Made by a program: the position numbers and the translations under genes. From the NCBI RefSeq assembly GCF_002205675.1, contig NZ_NISK01000007.1, positions 1 through 64,000 of the forward strand: a stretch of DNA of 64,000 nucleotides. The letters are read 5' to 3'. This stretch comes from Sphingopyxis bauzanensis. GTDB lineage: Bacteria > Pseudomonadota > Alphaproteobacteria > Sphingomonadales > Sphingomonadaceae. Positions 63,105 through 64,000 of the stretch are shown here, one piece after another (the stretch's first letter is position 1; the number at the start of each line of letters is the position of its first letter). The notes beneath the pieces were generated by a model. The model worked only from the letters and a program-made list of their open reading frames with translations. It made no database searches and was not told the origin of the DNA.

Positions 63105-63976
63105 GATTTCATCTCCGCTTCATGGATGCCGAGCAAAAACTCTAGGATCGATTGCCCGAAAGCGTCGTTCTCGTCCCCCACCACCATATGAGTCGCATTC
63201 GCGATGTCGCTATACGCCATATGAGGGACAAGGCCCTGGAAATGCTTGACGGCTTCCAGCGAGACGAGGTCGCTTGACCCGCCGCGGATCAGATGCACCG
63301 GCAAGGTCAAGCAGGCAGCGGCGGCGCTGAGCTCGGTGCGGCCATGGTCGCTGGAGACGCCGCCCTGCTGCGTCACTCTTTCGATGAAGGCGGGGTCCCA
63401 GTGCCAATAGAAGCGTTCATCGTCCTTGCGGCGCAGATAGTGTGCCAGCCCCGCTGAAGCCTTCCGGCTGGGGCGATGGGGCAGATAGTCGGAAATGACC
63501 TGTGCGGCCTCTTCCACCGACGCAAAACCATCGCGCGCATGGGCCGCCATGAAACCGACCACGCGGGCGACGCCGCTCGGTTCCATCTGAGGTGTCACGT
63601 CGACCAGCGTCAGCGATCCGAAACTTCCCGGTGCGCATTTTCCCTCGGCGATGACCCCGGCCAGCCCGCCAAGCGACGCGCCAATCAGCGCCGGTTTGCT
63701 CGCCATCGCCGCAGCGATCTCGACAAGATCGGCCGCAAAATCGGAGATATCATAGGCTCCGTCGCTGGCCCATGCACTCTCGCCGTGCCCCCGCATATCG
63801 ACTGCGATGGTCCGGAAACCATGGCTCGCGAGCCGGTGGGTTACCGCCCTCCATGCCCTTCGGGTTTGTCCGCCACCGTGCGCGAGGATTACCGGGAATC
63901 CGAGTTCCGGGCCATCGACCGACGCTGCGATTTCATGGCCCGCTTTCCCGGCAAGCGTGATCGACTGATCAATCAT
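63101..63976 (-). CDS. Alpha/beta hydrolase
   Basis: A 291-residue hydrolase. It has ILAHGGGQTRRAWRAVTHRL (HGG oxyanion motif), TIAVDMRGHGESAWASDGAY, the elbow ALIGASLGGLAGVIAEGKCA (Ser in GASLGG) and a late catalytic His in NATHMVVGDENDAF. This is the family of epoxide hydrolases, esterases and C-C hydrolases such as MhpC; the exact activity is not decided by sequence. It is co-transcribed with the thioesterase. Its promoter lies at or beyond the right window edge. Confidence 0.9.
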   Translation of the reverse strand: MIDQSITLAGKAGHEIAASVDGPELGFPVILAHGGGQTRRAWRAVTHRLASHGFRTIAVDMRGHGESAWASDGAYDISDFAADLVEIAAAMASKPALIGASLGGLAGVIAEGKCAPGSFGSLTLVDVTPQMEPSGVARVVGFMAAHARDGFASVEEAAQVISDYLPHRPSRKASAGLAHYLRRKDDERFYWHWDPAFIERVTQQGGVSSDHGRTELSAAAACLTLPVHLIRGGSSDLVSLEAVKHFQGLVPHMAYSDIANATHMVVGDENDAFGQSILEFLLGIHEAEMKS

Positions 63977-64000
63977 TCAACTACCATACTGTATCATATC

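Overview
The window looks like a chromosomal accessory region or a catabolic plasmid segment of a sphingomonad (Sphingomonadales, Alphaproteobacteria; Sphingopyxis/Novosphingobium/Sphingobium-like). The reasons are high GC, two large TonB-dependent receptors placed inside catabolic operons, many acyl-CoA dehydrogenases, P450s and CoA ligases, and insertion-sequence remnants of types common in sphingomonads. Genus and replicon type are inferred. No rRNA, tRNA, CRISPR array or replication gene was recognised.

Region 1 (1-5904) is an insertion-sequence graveyard around one apparently intact IS66-family element (about 2435-5212; tnpA, tnpB, tnpC and a 98-residue accessory ORF). Around it lie pieces of several IS3-family elements, a 225-bp internally deleted IS6-family element, and an IS21-like remnant. 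A single TetR-type regulator (776-1378) survives among them. A further IS5-family remnant sits at 10647-10786.

Region 2 (6083-27992) is a catabolic island for a CoA-activated, probably alicyclic or terpenoid/steroid-like substrate (substrate inferred). It holds acyl-CoA dehydrogenases (including a long/short pair) and an enoyl-CoA hydratase. A long plus-strand run follows: a 4Fe-4S/FMN/FAD old-yellow-enzyme reductase, a P450, a ketosteroid-dehydrogenase-like flavoprotein, an SDR, an acyl-CoA synthetase, a TonB-dependent receptor, a Rieske oxygenase, ThDP-dependent E1-alpha and E1-beta, a free-standing lipoyl domain, a cysteine-poor DUF35-like protein, a thiolase-like protein and a TetR regulator. 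The E1/lipoyl/DUF35/thiolase block has no E2 acyltransferase or E3 in this window and is the strongest candidate here for an undescribed biochemical module.

Region 3 (28087-38314) is a compact minus-strand operon: GntR regulator, nitronate-monooxygenase-like flavoprotein, thiolase-like protein, DUF35 with zinc ribbon, two acyl-CoA dehydrogenases, acyl-CoA ligase, Baeyer-Villiger monooxygenase and alpha/beta hydrolase. It is divergent from a CYP153-like P450 and a [2Fe-2S] ferredoxin (38501-40120). Two copies of CCTTATAAG lie in the divergent control region. The set fits hydroxylation, CoA activation, ring or ketone cleavage by Baeyer-Villiger oxidation plus lactone/ester hydrolysis, and side-chain shortening.

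Region 4 (40292-51981) is a stress and solvent-tolerance block: Nudix hydrolase, UbiB/ABC1 kinase-like protein, MarR repressor, a tripartite EmrA-EmrB-outer-membrane efflux system, and a four-gene Mla/Pqi-type lipid transport operon (STAS-MlaE fusion, MlaF, MlaD, auxiliary lipoprotein) followed by a convergent TetR regulator. Such systems protect cells growing on hydrophobic compounds.

Region 5 (52151-63976) has an acyl-CoA ligase, then a hydrolase regulon: a serine hydrolase divergent from a GntR regulator, a degenerate M28-like secreted protein, a TonB-dependent receptor, a type-B carboxylesterase and a second serine hydrolase. An identical 16-bp sequence with a palindromic core (ATTATCGATAATAAAT) lies at both the GntR/hydrolase and the receptor promoters. 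A PaaI-type thioesterase and an alpha/beta hydrolase close the window.
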